64,000 bases of DNA from Alg239-R122 sp041746135 (GTDB lineage: Bacteria > Pseudomonadota > Alphaproteobacteria > Sphingomonadales > Sphingomonadaceae): NCBI GenBank assembly GCA_041746135.1, contig JBGTHQ010000032.1, forward strand, positions 130,470 to 194,469, in the 5' to 3' direction. The notes below the pieces were generated by a model. It was not told where the DNA came from. It did no database searches and saw only the letters and a list, made by a program, of their open reading frames with translations. Shown piece by piece: positions 63,868-64,000 of this stretch (positions are counted from its first letter, which is position 1; every line of letters starts with the position of its first letter). The position numbers were made by a program, and so were the translations under genes.

Positions 63868-64000
63868 GTCTTTCTCCTGATAAAACCCGTACCGGTTATA
63901 GCTATAGTTGTTTTAAACGATAGAGACCGGGAAAGTTCCCGTATTGACCCTAACGCCATGCATAATGATGTATCAAATGTCTCCTAGCGAAAGGAATTTC

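Overview
The window is a stretch of chromosomal housekeeping DNA from an alphaproteobacterium, most likely a member of the Sphingomonadales. The evidence is a GcrA cell-cycle regulator, a DivL-type kinase whose H-box histidine is a tyrosine, an alphaproteobacterial 6S RNA between zapA and a 5-formyltetrahydrofolate cyclo-ligase gene, a DUF2842 protein, and the gene order divL-tsaE-amgK-murU-addB-addA. Base composition is moderately GC-rich. I see no phage, transposase, CRISPR array, plasmid function or biosynthetic cluster.

Layout: 1-9696 (minus) is the complex I operon, nuoA-B-C-D-E-x-F-y-G-H-I-J. It has two extra genes: x, a 49-residue membrane protein, and y, a secreted four-cysteine protein. 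nuoJ runs off the left edge. 9832-12068 holds an inositol-monophosphatase-like gene, efp and thiE. 12104-12596 holds two small unknowns. 12693-17941 is a central-carbon cluster (class I aldolase, pgk, gap, tkt). 18159-19767 (plus) holds a coiled-coil protein, zapA, 6S RNA, the folate cyclo-ligase and a DUF2842 protein. tRNA-Asp, an AI-2E transporter and a secreted DUF11-like protein with a structured leader follow.

21907-25468 (minus) encodes the branched-chain 2-oxoacid dehydrogenase subunits E1alpha, E1beta and E2. Next come thyA, tRNA-Pro, a DsbA-like protein, tRNA-Ser, hspQ and an orphan ABC-2 permease. 29111-37755 is DNA and cell-cycle biology: gcrA, parE, recG, sdhE, mfd. 37769-41320 holds an EAL/degenerate-GGDEF protein, nadK, tRNA-Asn and a TauE/SafE permease. 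41328-46650 holds secA, a small secreted protein upstream of secA, argJ and a second inositol-phosphatase-family gene.

46723-59601 (minus) is trxA, then a tightly overlapped divL-tsaE-amgK-murU-addB-addA operon, with ahcY upstream behind its own terminator. The end holds a Prx5 peroxiredoxin, folE, tRNA-Arg, mutT, two Flp-type pilins and an M48/LysM lipoprotein protease.

The best candidates for undescribed biology are small and local: the two coupled extra genes in the nuo operon, the basic tail of NuoC, the secreted small protein just upstream of secA, the switch-like leader at about 21.34-21.42 kb, and the 20-bp palindrome between ahcY and the peroxiredoxin gene. No large novel system is visible.
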